From JADJLQ01 sp964405735 (GTDB lineage Bacteria > Bacteroidota > Bacteroidia > Chitinophagales > Saprospiraceae), in assembly GCA_964405735.1 (NCBI GenBank), contig CAYOPD010000012.1:1-64000 (forward strand): 64,000 nt of DNA. The letters are read 5' to 3'. The translations under genes and the position numbers were made by a program. Shown in pieces: positions 19,198-27,660 of this stretch. Each line of letters starts with the position of its first letter. Within the stretch, counting starts at the first letter, position 1. A model generated the notes under the pieces. That model searched no databases and was not told the DNA's origin. It worked only from the letters and a program-made list of their open reading frames with translations.

Positions 19198-19866
19198 TTA
19201 CCGGCTGGGCAAATTCAGTTTTTGCCAGGATCGGTTTACCAGCTGATGAGCCAGGAAGGCAAATCCTATACCACCCAAGATATCAATAGAATAGTGGCAA
19301 TGCTGTACCATCAATAGATAAATCATAACGAAAGTGATCACGATAAATGTAGTGAAAAGAATCGGATTGTTCCTGGTAAGCAGCGCAAAAACCACACAAG
19401 TCGCCGTATGGCCGCTGAAAAACAAATCCTGCAGCAGGGGTTGTTGATTGTAAGCGACCATCTCCAGCACGGGGTCGCTGAGCGGCACGATGCCCTCCGG
19501 CGGGGCGAGGGGGACGAAATAAAGGCAGACGTTTCGTATATACTGAAGCACGATGAAAATCAGCATGTTCCTGAGCAACATCCAGGGAGATCGCAGGGAA
19601 TATACGATCATAAAACAGGCGGACGTATAAATAATGGAAAAGATCAGATTGGAATAATCCGCCGTTGGAAATTGATTCAACAATACATCATTCAATACCA
19701 CACCTGGCCGGTGTTCGATGAACTGCAAATATGGAACCAGGAAAAGGCTCAGCGGGATCAATGCGGCAATCGTGCCCGCCAGCGTGAAAAGAAATTTTTT
19801 CTCCGGAAAACCTTCCGCCCAGTTTGCCTTTAATTCATACAGGTAGTCTGTAATCGATACGAACAT
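19198..19866 (-). CDS. sphingomyelin-synthase-like PAP2_C membrane enzyme
   Basis: Membrane protein of 222 residues with about six hydrophobic segments. The active-site triad of the sphingomyelin synthase/PAP2-C branch is visible: SGHTA with His153 and HCHYSID with His191 and Asp195, preceded by an arginine-aromatic-proline segment (YIRNVCLYFVPLAPPEG, about 109-125) as in the D2 motif of SMS proteins. Family members transfer or remove phospho-headgroups on ceramides or diacylglycerol. Placed 37 bases before serine palmitoyltransferase, it most likely puts a phosphoryl headgroup on ceramide or removes one. Which headgroup cannot be told from sequence. Confidence 0.82.
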   Translation of the reverse strand: MFVSITDYLYELKANWAEGFPEKKFLFTLAGTIAALIPLSLFLVPYLQFIEHRPGVVLNDVLLNQFPTADYSNLIFSIIYTSACFMIVYSLRSPWMLLRNMLIFIVLQYIRNVCLYFVPLAPPEGIVPLSDPVLEMVAYNQQPLLQDLFFSGHTATCVVFALLTRNNPILFTTFIVITFVMIYLLMVQHCHYSIDILGGIGFAFLAHQLVNRSWQKLNLPSR

Positions 19867-19895
19867 GGACGTGGCTGGTTCAGGTTATAAGCCCG

Positions 19896-21014
19896 CTAAT
19901 TTAATAATTCTTTCAATTTGTTTTCAAGGTCCTGGCCACGGAGGCCTTTGGCAATGATTTTCCCCTCCTGGTCCAGCAGGAAATTCTGCGGGATACCCTG
20001 CACCCCATACATGGCGGCTATTTTGCTTTTCCATCCCATCAGATCGGAAACCTGGGGCCAACCCAGACCGTCTTGCGCAATGGCATCAACCCATTTTTCT
20101 CTTTCCTGGTCGAGAGATACCCCCAGGATATCAAAACCTTTGTTTTTGTAACTGTCGTATACTTTGACCACGTTCGGGTTTTCCTGGCGGCAGGGCATGC
20201 ACCAGCTGGCCCAGAAATCAATCAGGATATGTTTGCCTTTCAGGGAGGACAGTTTAAGCACCCTGCCGTCGGGGCTGATGCCTTCAAATTCAGGTGCCGA
20301 AGAACCGATGGCCGTCTTGGCAGCCGATTCAACCACATTTTTCAGCCGCTGTCCAAAAAAGGTATTTTTCACTTCGTCCGTGAGGCTTTCATACAAGGGT
20401 TTGAGGTCGATATCAGGGCTCATGGCTGCTGTCAATCCCAGATAGGCGCTGAGTATGGTATTGGGATGCTTCATGGCAAAATCGACATGGCTCCGGGAGA
20501 CCTCTCCTTCAAATTTCATAAGGATGGGTTCCAGGGTATCCAGGGCGGCCTGGTCTCCGGTCTGCTGGGCTTTGGTGGCCAATCCCATCAGGTCATTGTA
20601 TTTTTGCTCAAACCCGGCATAGATGGCTTTCATTTCTTTATTGAGCTCATTCGTGGGAGTACCCGACACCTCCAGATTGGCGGCTTCTTCCTTGGTGCCT
20701 TTCATGGTAATGGTGCCCGCTTCGGTGAAAAACTGCACCGCGGTCATGCCATCGGGAAAAACCAGGTTGGCCATCCGCGGCTCATGGTCAGACAGGCTGA
20801 TTTCAAATTTTCCATCCCTGAGAGGGAAAGTATCCACACGGCTGGAATCTTCATCCACCACCCGGTAAATGGTGAGTGTACCGTCTGGATAGCCGGTGAT
20901 TTCCCCGGTGACCAGAGTCTTTAGTGGGCCTTCTTCTTCCGACTTACAAGCCCATAAAAGGGCGAACACAGACAATATCGAAAGCAGGCTGCTTAATTTG
21001 GAACTATTATTCAT
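19896..21014 (-). CDS. TlpA-like thioredoxin-fold lipoprotein with DUF4369-type N-terminal domain
   Basis: Protein of 372 residues. The N-terminus has a hydrophobic segment ending in ALLWAC (lipoprotein Cys). Residues about 30-130 resemble the DUF4369 domain common in Bacteroidota TlpA proteins. The C-terminal thioredoxin/AhpC-TSA domain carries the redox motif FWASWCMPC and the cis-proline loop GIPQNF. Predicted role: periplasmic thiol-disulfide reductase. It is the first gene of the minus-strand run leading into the sphingolipid genes (29 bases to the PAP2 gene) and has a -7 element upstream. Whether it serves that pathway is unclear. Confidence 0.85.
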   Translation of the reverse strand: MNNSSKLSSLLSILSVFALLWACKSEEEGPLKTLVTGEITGYPDGTLTIYRVVDEDSSRVDTFPLRDGKFEISLSDHEPRMANLVFPDGMTAVQFFTEAGTITMKGTKEEAANLEVSGTPTNELNKEMKAIYAGFEQKYNDLMGLATKAQQTGDQAALDTLEPILMKFEGEVSRSHVDFAMKHPNTILSAYLGLTAAMSPDIDLKPLYESLTDEVKNTFFGQRLKNVVESAAKTAIGSSAPEFEGISPDGRVLKLSSLKGKHILIDFWASWCMPCRQENPNVVKVYDSYKNKGFDILGVSLDQEREKWVDAIAQDGLGWPQVSDLMGWKSKIAAMYGVQGIPQNFLLDQEGKIIAKGLRGQDLENKLKELLN

Positions 21015-21046
21015 GATGATATTTGATCAGGTATGATTTAAGGGTG

Positions 21047-21054
21047 CAAAAGTA
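21047..21054 (-). promoter_or_regulatory. -7 promoter element TACTTTTG for the TlpA-sphingolipid operon
   Basis: On the minus strand the sequence reads TACTTTTG, an exact TAnnTTTG match, 32 bases before the ATG at 21014. The same octamer occurs before the uxaB and kdgK transcription units. No clear -33 TTTG was found. Confidence 0.45.
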
Positions 21055-21170
21055 AGGAAATCCGGTCTTAAGGGCAGGAAATGGTAAAAGGCAGAGGGAA
21101 AAGGAGAAAGGTTAAGGGATATTCATTCCGGATCTGAAAGCACAAGGTTGTCAATACAGGCAGGAAAAAA

Positions 21171-22193
21171 CTAAATACCAAGAAACTCCCGGATATGCTC
21201 AACGATCTTGAGCCTTGCATTTCCGTCTCCAAAAGGATTCTCACCCGACCATTCAGGATTGTCCATGGCCCAGCGGTAATGCAGGAGGACATCGGTATTG
21301 ACCAACCTGCCGATACCCGCTTCGAGTCCTTCGGGCCTTTCCGTATTTTCCCGGCAAACCAGGATTTTCTTCCTGAAAGCGGCGCATTCTTCCTGCAGGC
21401 CCCCGCTGTCGCTGATCACAAATTTCGCCTCGCTGATGAGTTTGAGGATTTCGCTGTATTCCAATGGTTCGATTACGTTGACTTTTTTAAAGATGTAGCG
21501 CTGGGACTTAACATTTGGATTGTGTGGCATGGGGAAAATGATTTCCAGCTCCGGATGACGGTTGGCCAATTCTTCCACTTCCGTGAACAGTTTTTTCATT
21601 CGTTCGCCGTAATTGTCGCGCCGGTTGAGGACTACCAATACCTTATTGCCATAACTAATTTCATTCTGGGAACCTACGCAGGCATCGATGATGGTATTCC
21701 CGGTAAGCCTTGCATTTTGAACCCCTTCCCTCTCGAGGTTGTCCAGTGCTTTTTGAGTGGGAGCCCAATGCAGATTGACGATCCGGGTGATCATCTGACG
21801 GTAACCTTCCTCGGGAAATGGGCTCTGTATATTATAGGTGCGCAAGCCGGCCTCCACATGTCCGATAGGGACCTTGCTGTTGAACGCACTGAGGGCGCAG
21901 GCAAAACTGCTGGATGAATCTCCCTGCACTAGCATGAGGTCAATTCCTCCTTTGCCCAGCAGCTGATCCAGCTTATGCATGATCGAGCCGATTGTATCAC
22001 CCAGGGAGGATTTGCTGCGCATGACGTCGAGCCAGTAATCCGGAGTGCGGACCGTATGTTTAAATTGTTCATACATATCCTTGTGCTGACCGGTAAACAC
22101 GGTTTTGAACCGAAGCTCCTGCTTCTTTAATTCCTCAATCACCGGTGACATTTTAATAATCTCCGGCCTCGTGCCATAACAAACTAGGATCAT
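21171..22193 (-). CDS. wecB: UDP-N-acetylglucosamine 2-epimerase (non-hydrolysing)
   Basis: Protein of 340 residues, slightly shorter than the usual 370-380. It interconverts UDP-GlcNAc and UDP-ManNAc for surface glycan synthesis in the cytoplasm. I chose ATG 22193 because the conserved beta-strand and GTRPEIIKMSPV motif begin there, against a GTG at 22223. Other family signatures are visible: VQGDSSSS, GHVEAGLRT, FPEEGYRQMI and ISDSGGLQEE. It stands alone between the TlpA gene and queG with no other glycan genes beside it. Confidence 0.88.
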   Translation of the reverse strand: MILVCYGTRPEIIKMSPVIEELKKQELRFKTVFTGQHKDMYEQFKHTVRTPDYWLDVMRSKSSLGDTIGSIMHKLDQLLGKGGIDLMLVQGDSSSSFACALSAFNSKVPIGHVEAGLRTYNIQSPFPEEGYRQMITRIVNLHWAPTQKALDNLEREGVQNARLTGNTIIDACVGSQNEISYGNKVLVVLNRRDNYGERMKKLFTEVEELANRHPELEIIFPMPHNPNVKSQRYIFKKVNVIEPLEYSEILKLISEAKFVISDSGGLQEECAAFRKKILVCRENTERPEGLEAGIGRLVNTDVLLHYRWAMDNPEWSGENPFGDGNARLKIVEHIREFLGI

Positions 22194-22223
22194 GCCACCA
22201 CTAAGATACGCCGGAGTGACCAC

Positions 22224-22366
22224 AACGGAATTGAATTCAAAAGTTGTTTGCCCATGCAGTCATGCTTGCTCCTGGACTCCCACAAAGACACGGCGGACAC
22301 CAAGTCATATTCCTGTATTGTAAGTAAATTTTTACTTCGCGCTTTTCGATGTTCTTTGTGCCTCCG
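22224..22366. repeat. spacer with recurring cacaaagacac / ttctttgtgcc phrases
   Basis: Contains ccacaaagacacggcggacaccaag (split by eye into related units) and gttctttgtgcctccgtcac, which belong to a family of imperfectly repeated phrases also at 60-115, 4428-4460, 24670-24712, 24815-24862, 30620-30660 and 35730-35760. No gene is visible. Confidence 0.5.
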
Positions 22367-23293
22367 TCACTTAGTTACCGACCCGATCGTCCGCTTCAGC
22401 TTATCATATCCCGCCCTATTTACCGGAGTTTGCCCGAAAGTTTCATTAAATTCAGTTTCCTCCAGATTTATCCACTGGTTATTATTCCAATATAAAAAAT
22501 CATTCACCGGCTCAAACTCAGGCTCCTCATGAGGATGGCTGAACCGGTTCCAGGGACAGACCTGCTGGCAGATATCGCATCCGAAAATAAAACCTTCCAT
22601 GTGCCGCGACAGGTCATCCGGAATATCTTTCTTCGTTTCAATGGTCAGGTAAGAGATGCACCGCCGGGCATCCAATTCATATCCTGCCGGGGCGATGGCC
22701 TGGGTGGGGCAAGCCTCGATACACCGGGTACAGGTGCCGCAGTGGTCATGTATGGGTTCGTCATATTCAAGGTCCAGGTCGGTGATGATCTCAGCCAGGA
22801 AAAACCACGATCCGTGTTTTGGATGGATCAACAGCGTGTTTTTACCCTGCCAGCCCAGACCGGCACGGGCGGCCCATTGTCGTTCCATCACCGGGGCGGA
22901 GTCAACGAAGTATCTTGCCTGGGCATCGGGAGCGAGTTCTTTACGGATCAGGGTCCATAAGGCTTTCAATTTTTTCTTCAGCACTTTATGGTAATCCCGG
23001 CCGTAAGCATAAGTGGATATTTTTAAACTTTCCGGTTCCGGAAGGTCAGGAGTGAAATAATTATATGCCAGGGAAATCACCGATTTTGATCCGGGAACCA
23101 GGGCAGCGGGGTCCACTCTTTTTTCCAGGTTTCGTTCCATATACGACATGTCTCCATGAAAGCCTTTTTGGAGCCAGGCTTCAAGTTGGTATTGTTCCTC
23201 CTTCATTTTTTCCACCCGGGCAATACCCACCGTCAGAAAGCCGGATTTGAGGGCTACCGACTTTATCCATTCTGATTTTTCGACAGGATTCAT
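22367..23293 (-). CDS. queG: epoxyqueuosine reductase
   Basis: Cobalamin-dependent iron-sulfur enzyme that converts epoxyqueuosine to queuosine in the wobble position of tRNAs. ATG 23293 gives 308 residues (MNPVEKSEWIKSVAL...), and a longer frame from 23446 has no homologous-looking N-terminus and overlaps the divergent gene's promoter region. Catalytic Asp131 lies in YFVDSAPVMERQWAARAG. Two ferredoxin-like clusters are visible: CGTCTRCIEACP (Cys185, 188, 191, 195) and CDICQQVCPWN (Cys239, 242, 246). The protein lacks the C-terminal HEAT-like extension of E. coli QueG (379 residues), as is common in this phylum. It diverges from the glycosyltransferase gene with 49 bases between starts. Confidence 0.93.
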   Translation of the reverse strand: MNPVEKSEWIKSVALKSGFLTVGIARVEKMKEEQYQLEAWLQKGFHGDMSYMERNLEKRVDPAALVPGSKSVISLAYNYFTPDLPEPESLKISTYAYGRDYHKVLKKKLKALWTLIRKELAPDAQARYFVDSAPVMERQWAARAGLGWQGKNTLLIHPKHGSWFFLAEIITDLDLEYDEPIHDHCGTCTRCIEACPTQAIAPAGYELDARRCISYLTIETKKDIPDDLSRHMEGFIFGCDICQQVCPWNRFSHPHEEPEFEPVNDFLYWNNNQWINLEETEFNETFGQTPVNRAGYDKLKRTIGSVTK

Positions 23294-23342
23294 GGTTTGT
23301 AGAAGTATCTTTGACAATAATACATCGACGGCTAATTTAACG

Positions 23343-24581
23343 ATGAAAATAGCAATCTTCACCCTGGGAACCCGCGGGGACGTCCAACCGTTTGCAATCC
23401 TTGGTCGAGCTTTGAAAAAACGCGGGCATGCAGTGACCCTTTCCACAGGAAAAAATTTTGAACCGTTGGTACGCTCTTATGGCGTGGAATTTGTCCCTGT
23501 TGAAGCAGACTTTCAGGCGATGATAAATTCTGAGGAAGGAAGATTAATGAAAAAAAATCCTTTAAAGGCAAGAAAGCAGATTGGTAAAGTCATTTTTCCC
23601 ATGCTGGCCAATGCATTCGTAGCCTTTTATGAACTTTCAAAGAAAAATGACCTTGTGTTATTTCACGTGAAGACCATGGCTGATAACTTTGCAGACCAGT
23701 TTCCCGGTAAAATGATCATGGCCAATGTCGTTCCCGCAACCCAGGCCACCCGTGAATTTCCCAATCCCGTATTTAGTGCCTTGCCGCTGCCCCGGTTTCT
23801 GAATAAATTCAGTTATAAATTAACCGATTGGGGCCTGGCCATGTGGAAAAAGGCCATAGACGACTTCCGGATTAAAGCCGGTTTACCCAGAAATTTCATA
23901 AAACCCCAATTGCCATCCATTTATGGCATAAGTCCTCTATTTCTTAAGAAACCGGACGATTATCCGGCGAATTCCCATTTCACCGGATTCTGGACCGCGC
24001 CCGGTGAGGAAGACCTCGACCAGGAAATCGAAAGCTTCATTCATGCCGGAGAACCGCCTGTACTCATCACATTTGGCAGTATGCCTTTTGAAAGCAAGCT
24101 GAATCTGATCGATGCGCTGACGGCGGTTACACAAAGCCTGGGCGTTCGCTTACTGGTCGTCAAAGGCTGGGGAATAACGATTTCTGCAAACCAGCATTCC
24201 TTAAAAGATATTCTGATCGTTGAATCCGCCCCTTATGACAAATTAATGCCAGTAGTCAAAGCAGTGGTACATCATGGCGGTATCGGTACCATGGCCGCTT
24301 GCCTTCAAGCGGGCAAACCTTTTATGACCTGCCCGGTCTTGTATCCCTTGGGCGACCAGCATTTCTGGGGGACGATCGCCTTTAAAAAAGGGGTGGCTTT
24401 AAAACCCATTCCACTTAAAAAGTTGACCCAGGCTATCTTGAACGATGGGATCCGGGAATTGATCCACAACCAGGAATTGCATGCCAGGGCAAAACGGCTT
24501 TCAGAACAATTAAAAAATGAAGACGGCATTCAGAAAGCGGTTCAAATCATTGAAAATACTGATCTCCGGCAGGGCTTGTAG
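23343..24581 (+). CDS. GT1/MGT-type UDP-glycosyltransferase
   Basis: Cytoplasmic glycosyltransferase of 412 residues. I chose ATG 23343 because the family N-terminus MKIAIFTLGTRGDVQP starts there. The GTRGDVQP motif is typical of sterol/lipid glucosyltransferases and macrolide-type GT1 enzymes. The donor-binding signature is at residues 310-341: HHGGIGTMAACLQAGKP, then YPLGDQHFWG. The acceptor is unknown. Lipid acceptors (a terpenoid, carotenoid or ceramide) are plausible because the nearby operon makes sphingolipid, but it is not in that operon. Confidence 0.85.
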   Translation: MKIAIFTLGTRGDVQPFAILGRALKKRGHAVTLSTGKNFEPLVRSYGVEFVPVEADFQAMINSEEGRLMKKNPLKARKQIGKVIFPMLANAFVAFYELSKKNDLVLFHVKTMADNFADQFPGKMIMANVVPATQATREFPNPVFSALPLPRFLNKFSYKLTDWGLAMWKKAIDDFRIKAGLPRNFIKPQLPSIYGISPLFLKKPDDYPANSHFTGFWTAPGEEDLDQEIESFIHAGEPPVLITFGSMPFESKLNLIDALTAVTQSLGVRLLVVKGWGITISANQHSLKDILIVESAPYDKLMPVVKAVVHHGGIGTMAACLQAGKPFMTCPVLYPLGDQHFWGTIAFKKGVALKPIPLKKLTQAILNDGIRELIHNQELHARAKRLSEQLKNEDGIQKAVQIIENTDLRQGL

Positions 24582-24807
24582 CGCATGTCGCACGGAGCAC
24601 AAGGGCGGGGCACAGAGTAGATTAGGGTAAGCCAGGGGGCTAAGTTTTTCAGTTTGGCCTTAAATCAGGATAAAAACTCCGTGTTCTTCGCGTTCTCCGT
24701 GAGCGATGCCTACCCATGTTTGGGAGGAGTGCTGAGCAATCGCAGAGGAGGAAGGGGATTGAATGTCTTTAATAACCACAGCGATGAATCCATATTCATA
24801 AGGCCAC
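24582..24807. repeat. spacer between convergent genes with recurring phrases
   Basis: Contains actccgtgttcttcgcgttctccgtgag near 24675-24703. The same type of sequence continues past 24808 as ttcgtgcggttcgtgcggttcgtgcc, which is read as coding at the end of the GH5-like gene. No terminator hairpin or gene is evident. Confidence 0.5.
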
Positions 24808-26316
24808 TTATTCCTTCGTGCGGTTCGTGCGGTTCGTGCCCTTCGCACCTTTGTAAGACCCTTTGTGAGCAAGCCTGACCACAAGGGACCTTTTAAAGTC
24901 CGGTAGAATAAAACCGGGACCTTTCCTTTTGACCAGCGACCACTTGTTTTTCCATGGATCATAAACTTCCATTTTCCTGGATGTACCATTTAATCCGATT
25001 TCTTCCGGAATTAATTTAAGTCCTTTCAGGGTTTGAGGATTCATTCCTTTTTCCAGTTCCGATTCCCAATGATTTGATTTATCCCGGAGCCAAATCAGGT
25101 TTGTTCTTTTGCCTTTTAACAGATAACCCCGCACCGCGTCCGTCTCCAATCTGGCAGGAATAAATTCTTCTTCAATGGGATTAATCCCTTTTACCGCTTC
25201 CTGGAATCGTGCAAAATGATACCATAAATTATTTTTATGAACATAGGATTCCCAATGCCAGGCCATCCCCGCTCCCGCGGATCCTGAGAAAAAGGGGGCA
25301 AACAGGATATCGTGAAGCAAGATGCCCGCCGTATCTTTAGGGTAATATTTACTGGGTCCTGCATGGCGGGGTTCTACGGCACCCGTCTCGGCAAGGATAA
25401 CGGGCTTCCCGGTGTGGTAAGCCAACAATTCCTCAATCGCAGAAGAACAAATAAGGTCCATCGGGGCCCTGCACACCTCCATTTTTGCACCCAGATCAAG
25501 GTATCGATGGACCTGGGCCACTTCATTGCCGGGCAACAACATCATTTTTTTATAGACCGGCCGGATATTTAAATCATCAAAACTCCCCAGGCTTTGCATC
25601 ACCAGGTTTTCAGGAAATCTCCGTTTTGTTTCCCTGAGCATCGTTTCATTCCATTCAAAAAAAAGGTCGTCTTCCGGGCCCTTCACCGCGTTCATTTCAT
25701 TCCACAATTCCCAGCCAAAAAACAAGGTATCGCTGCCATAACGCTTTTGATAAAAATCAATTTTATCCAAAAACAATTGCCGGCCTTCGGAAGTCGTGAG
25801 GTATTGCCGGATGCTGTCCAGGGGGCCCCCTTTTGATTTATGATAGACCCCTTTCACGGCCCAGGTCTGAGGATTTTCCTCCAGAGTGATGCTGCGGAAA
25901 TGTTCCAGTGTCATTTTGATCCTCAGCTTGTATTTCCTGGCCATTTCAATAAAGCGATCGATTCTTCGCACTTTTTCCTCACGGTAATTTCCCGCAGCCT
26001 GGTCTTCCATATCCCAAAAGGATTGGCTCAGCCATATGCGGACATAATTGCCTCCGTTCTCAGCCAGGTTTTTCATCCATTGTTCGATCTCATAGAATGC
26101 GGAGTCTGCGTGATTATGATATCGGCCGCTCGGATTGATCAGATTAATTCCTACAGGAATATAAGGGGCACCGTCAGAAAAAGAAAAATAGGAAGGCTGG
26201 TGTTTGCTGTTTCCAATATAGCGGTTGGAAGAAGCTTGTTTTTGAGCAGTTGCAGGATAACAAACCAGCAACAATAACAGGAAAAATAAGGAGGCAAATA
26301 AATTGAATGGTTTCAT
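24808..26316 (-). CDS. exported GH5-like (clan A) glycoside hydrolase
   Basis: Secreted protein of 502 residues with signal peptide MKPFNLFASLFFLLLLLVCYPATAQ. A (beta/alpha)8 cellulase/mannanase-type domain covers about residues 40-390. The likely acid/base is Glu207 in GWELWNEMN and the nucleophile Glu310 in VILAETGAVEP. A small beta domain follows. The last 17 or so residues (GSYKGAKGTNRTNRTKE) are encoded by the ttcgtgcggttcgtgc spacer repeat, so the original stop appears lost and the tail is probably non-functional. Neighbouring esterase, toroid-like protein and hydrolases suggest polysaccharide breakdown; the substrate is not determinable. Confidence 0.8.
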   Translation of the reverse strand: MKPFNLFASLFFLLLLLVCYPATAQKQASSNRYIGNSKHQPSYFSFSDGAPYIPVGINLINPSGRYHNHADSAFYEIEQWMKNLAENGGNYVRIWLSQSFWDMEDQAAGNYREEKVRRIDRFIEMARKYKLRIKMTLEHFRSITLEENPQTWAVKGVYHKSKGGPLDSIRQYLTTSEGRQLFLDKIDFYQKRYGSDTLFFGWELWNEMNAVKGPEDDLFFEWNETMLRETKRRFPENLVMQSLGSFDDLNIRPVYKKMMLLPGNEVAQVHRYLDLGAKMEVCRAPMDLICSSAIEELLAYHTGKPVILAETGAVEPRHAGPSKYYPKDTAGILLHDILFAPFFSGSAGAGMAWHWESYVHKNNLWYHFARFQEAVKGINPIEEEFIPARLETDAVRGYLLKGKRTNLIWLRDKSNHWESELEKGMNPQTLKGLKLIPEEIGLNGTSRKMEVYDPWKNKWSLVKRKGPGFILPDFKRSLVVRLAHKGSYKGAKGTNRTNRTKE

Positions 26317-26477
26317 AACAGCAGCTTAAAAAAGAAGTATGCAAATTAAAAAATAAAATCGACGGCCCGAGTGGTACTTGTCTGCAGCACTACAACAATG
26401 GTGGCAGAGTGGATTAATCGGTAGAAGCAGTGATTCTGTTTTTTATAGAATCAGAATCAGGACCCACTAAATTGATC

Positions 26478-26485
26478 TATTTTTG
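26478..26485 (+). promoter_or_regulatory. candidate -7 element TATTTTTG
   Basis: Matches TAnnTTTG, 14 bases before the TTG start at 26500. No -33 partner was found and the stretch is T-rich, so it is only suggestive, but it fits with a start as far downstream as 26500. Confidence 0.25.
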
Positions 26486-26499
26486 AAAAAAATAGGATT

Positions 26500-27627
26500 T
26501 TGGCAAGGATTACCGTGTTAGGCTCCGGCATGGTCGGCAGTGCGATCGCGCGGATCATGGCGTCAAACCATGAAGTCTGTGTACTGGACATCAGCCGTCA
26601 ATCCCTGAACTCCCTTCCCGGCAAAATAAAAAAAATCAAAGCCGATATCGGGGATCGAATCGCATTGCAGAAAAACATAAAAAACGCCGACCTGGTGATC
26701 GGAGCCGTGCCTGGTTTTATGGGTTTTGAGGCCATGAAAAATACCATCGAAGCCGGTAAAAATTTGGTGGACATTTCTTTCTTCCCTGAGAACGCCTTCA
26801 AATTGAATGCCCTTGCAAGGAAATTTAAAAAGATCGCCATATTCGATTGCGGAGTCGCCCCGGGCATGGACAATATTCTGCTGGGCTACCACGATGCCCG
26901 CATGCAGGTCACCGGATTCACTTGCTATGTGGGAGGATTGCCCAAAATAAAGGAACCGCCTTTCGAATACAAAGCCCCCTTCTCCCCTGCCGATGTCCTG
27001 GAGGAATACACCCGCCCGGCCCGCCTGAAAGAAAAGGGAAAAATAGTGGTCAAACCGGCACTCACAGACCTGGAGTATATACGCACAACCAGGGGCCTGA
27101 AATTGGAAGCATTTAATTCCGACGGGCTGCGTTCGCTGCTCAGGACCATGAAACACATACCGGAAATGAAAGAAAAGACTTTGCGTTATCCGGGTCACGC
27201 AAGCCAGATGGCTTTTTTACGCGCTATCGGATTACTGGATAAAAAGCCTTTGAAATTAAAGAACGACCAGGTCATCCCACTCGAGCTCACCAGTTCCCTG
27301 CTGTTCAAGCATTGGAAATATTTGCCCGGTGAAGCTGATTTCACTTTTATGAGGACGAGCATTGAGGGTTTCGAAGATGGAAAAAAAACCAGGTATACCT
27401 ACGATTTGAATGATGAATACGATCCGGAAACATCCATGAGTTCAATGGCCAGGACCACCGGCCTGACCGCCTGTGCCGCCGCCGAACTCATCCTGGCAAA
27501 AAAAATCACAGAACCTGGCGTCATAGCGCCTGAAAGGCTTGGGCAATCCAAAGCATGTTTTGATTTTATCCTGGATTATTTAAAGGACCACCGGATTTAT
27601 TACCGGAAAAAAAAGTCCACCCACTGA
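26500..27627 (+). CDS. saccharopine dehydrogenase-family NAD(P) oxidoreductase
   Basis: Cytoplasmic protein of 375 residues with an N-terminal Rossmann motif (ITVLGSGMVGSAIARIM) and the saccharopine dehydrogenase-like layout (IGAVPGFMGFEAMKNTIEAG, then DCGVAPGMDNI around residue 120). The start is TTG 26500; no in-frame ATG precedes the Rossmann strand. Members act in lysine metabolism as saccharopine or lysine 6-dehydrogenases, or in related amino acid oxidations. The exact substrate is not shown by the sequence. It stands alone, divergent from the GH5-like gene and convergent with the esterase-like gene. Confidence 0.82.
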   Translation: MARITVLGSGMVGSAIARIMASNHEVCVLDISRQSLNSLPGKIKKIKADIGDRIALQKNIKNADLVIGAVPGFMGFEAMKNTIEAGKNLVDISFFPENAFKLNALARKFKKIAIFDCGVAPGMDNILLGYHDARMQVTGFTCYVGGLPKIKEPPFEYKAPFSPADVLEEYTRPARLKEKGKIVVKPALTDLEYIRTTRGLKLEAFNSDGLRSLLRTMKHIPEMKEKTLRYPGHASQMAFLRAIGLLDKKPLKLKNDQVIPLELTSSLLFKHWKYLPGEADFTFMRTSIEGFEDGKKTRYTYDLNDEYDPETSMSSMARTTGLTACAAAELILAKKITEPGVIAPERLGQSKACFDFILDYLKDHRIYYRKKKSTH

Positions 27628-27660
27628 CCAACAGCCACAACCACCAGCCAACTGCCACCG

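Noticed and set aside
23247..23446. overlapping longer frames for queG and the glycosyltransferase suggesting overlapping divergent genes
   Set aside because: Both extensions precede the conserved N-termini. With starts at 23293 and 23343 there is a normal 49-base divergent interval.
26401..26460. tRNA-like start gtggcagagtgg followed by a 7-bp hairpin (tgattct / agaatca)
   Set aside because: There is no T-loop (GGTTCGA), no acceptor-stem pairing and no usable anticodon arm, so it is not a tRNA. The hairpin has no poly-T tail and lies between divergent starts.
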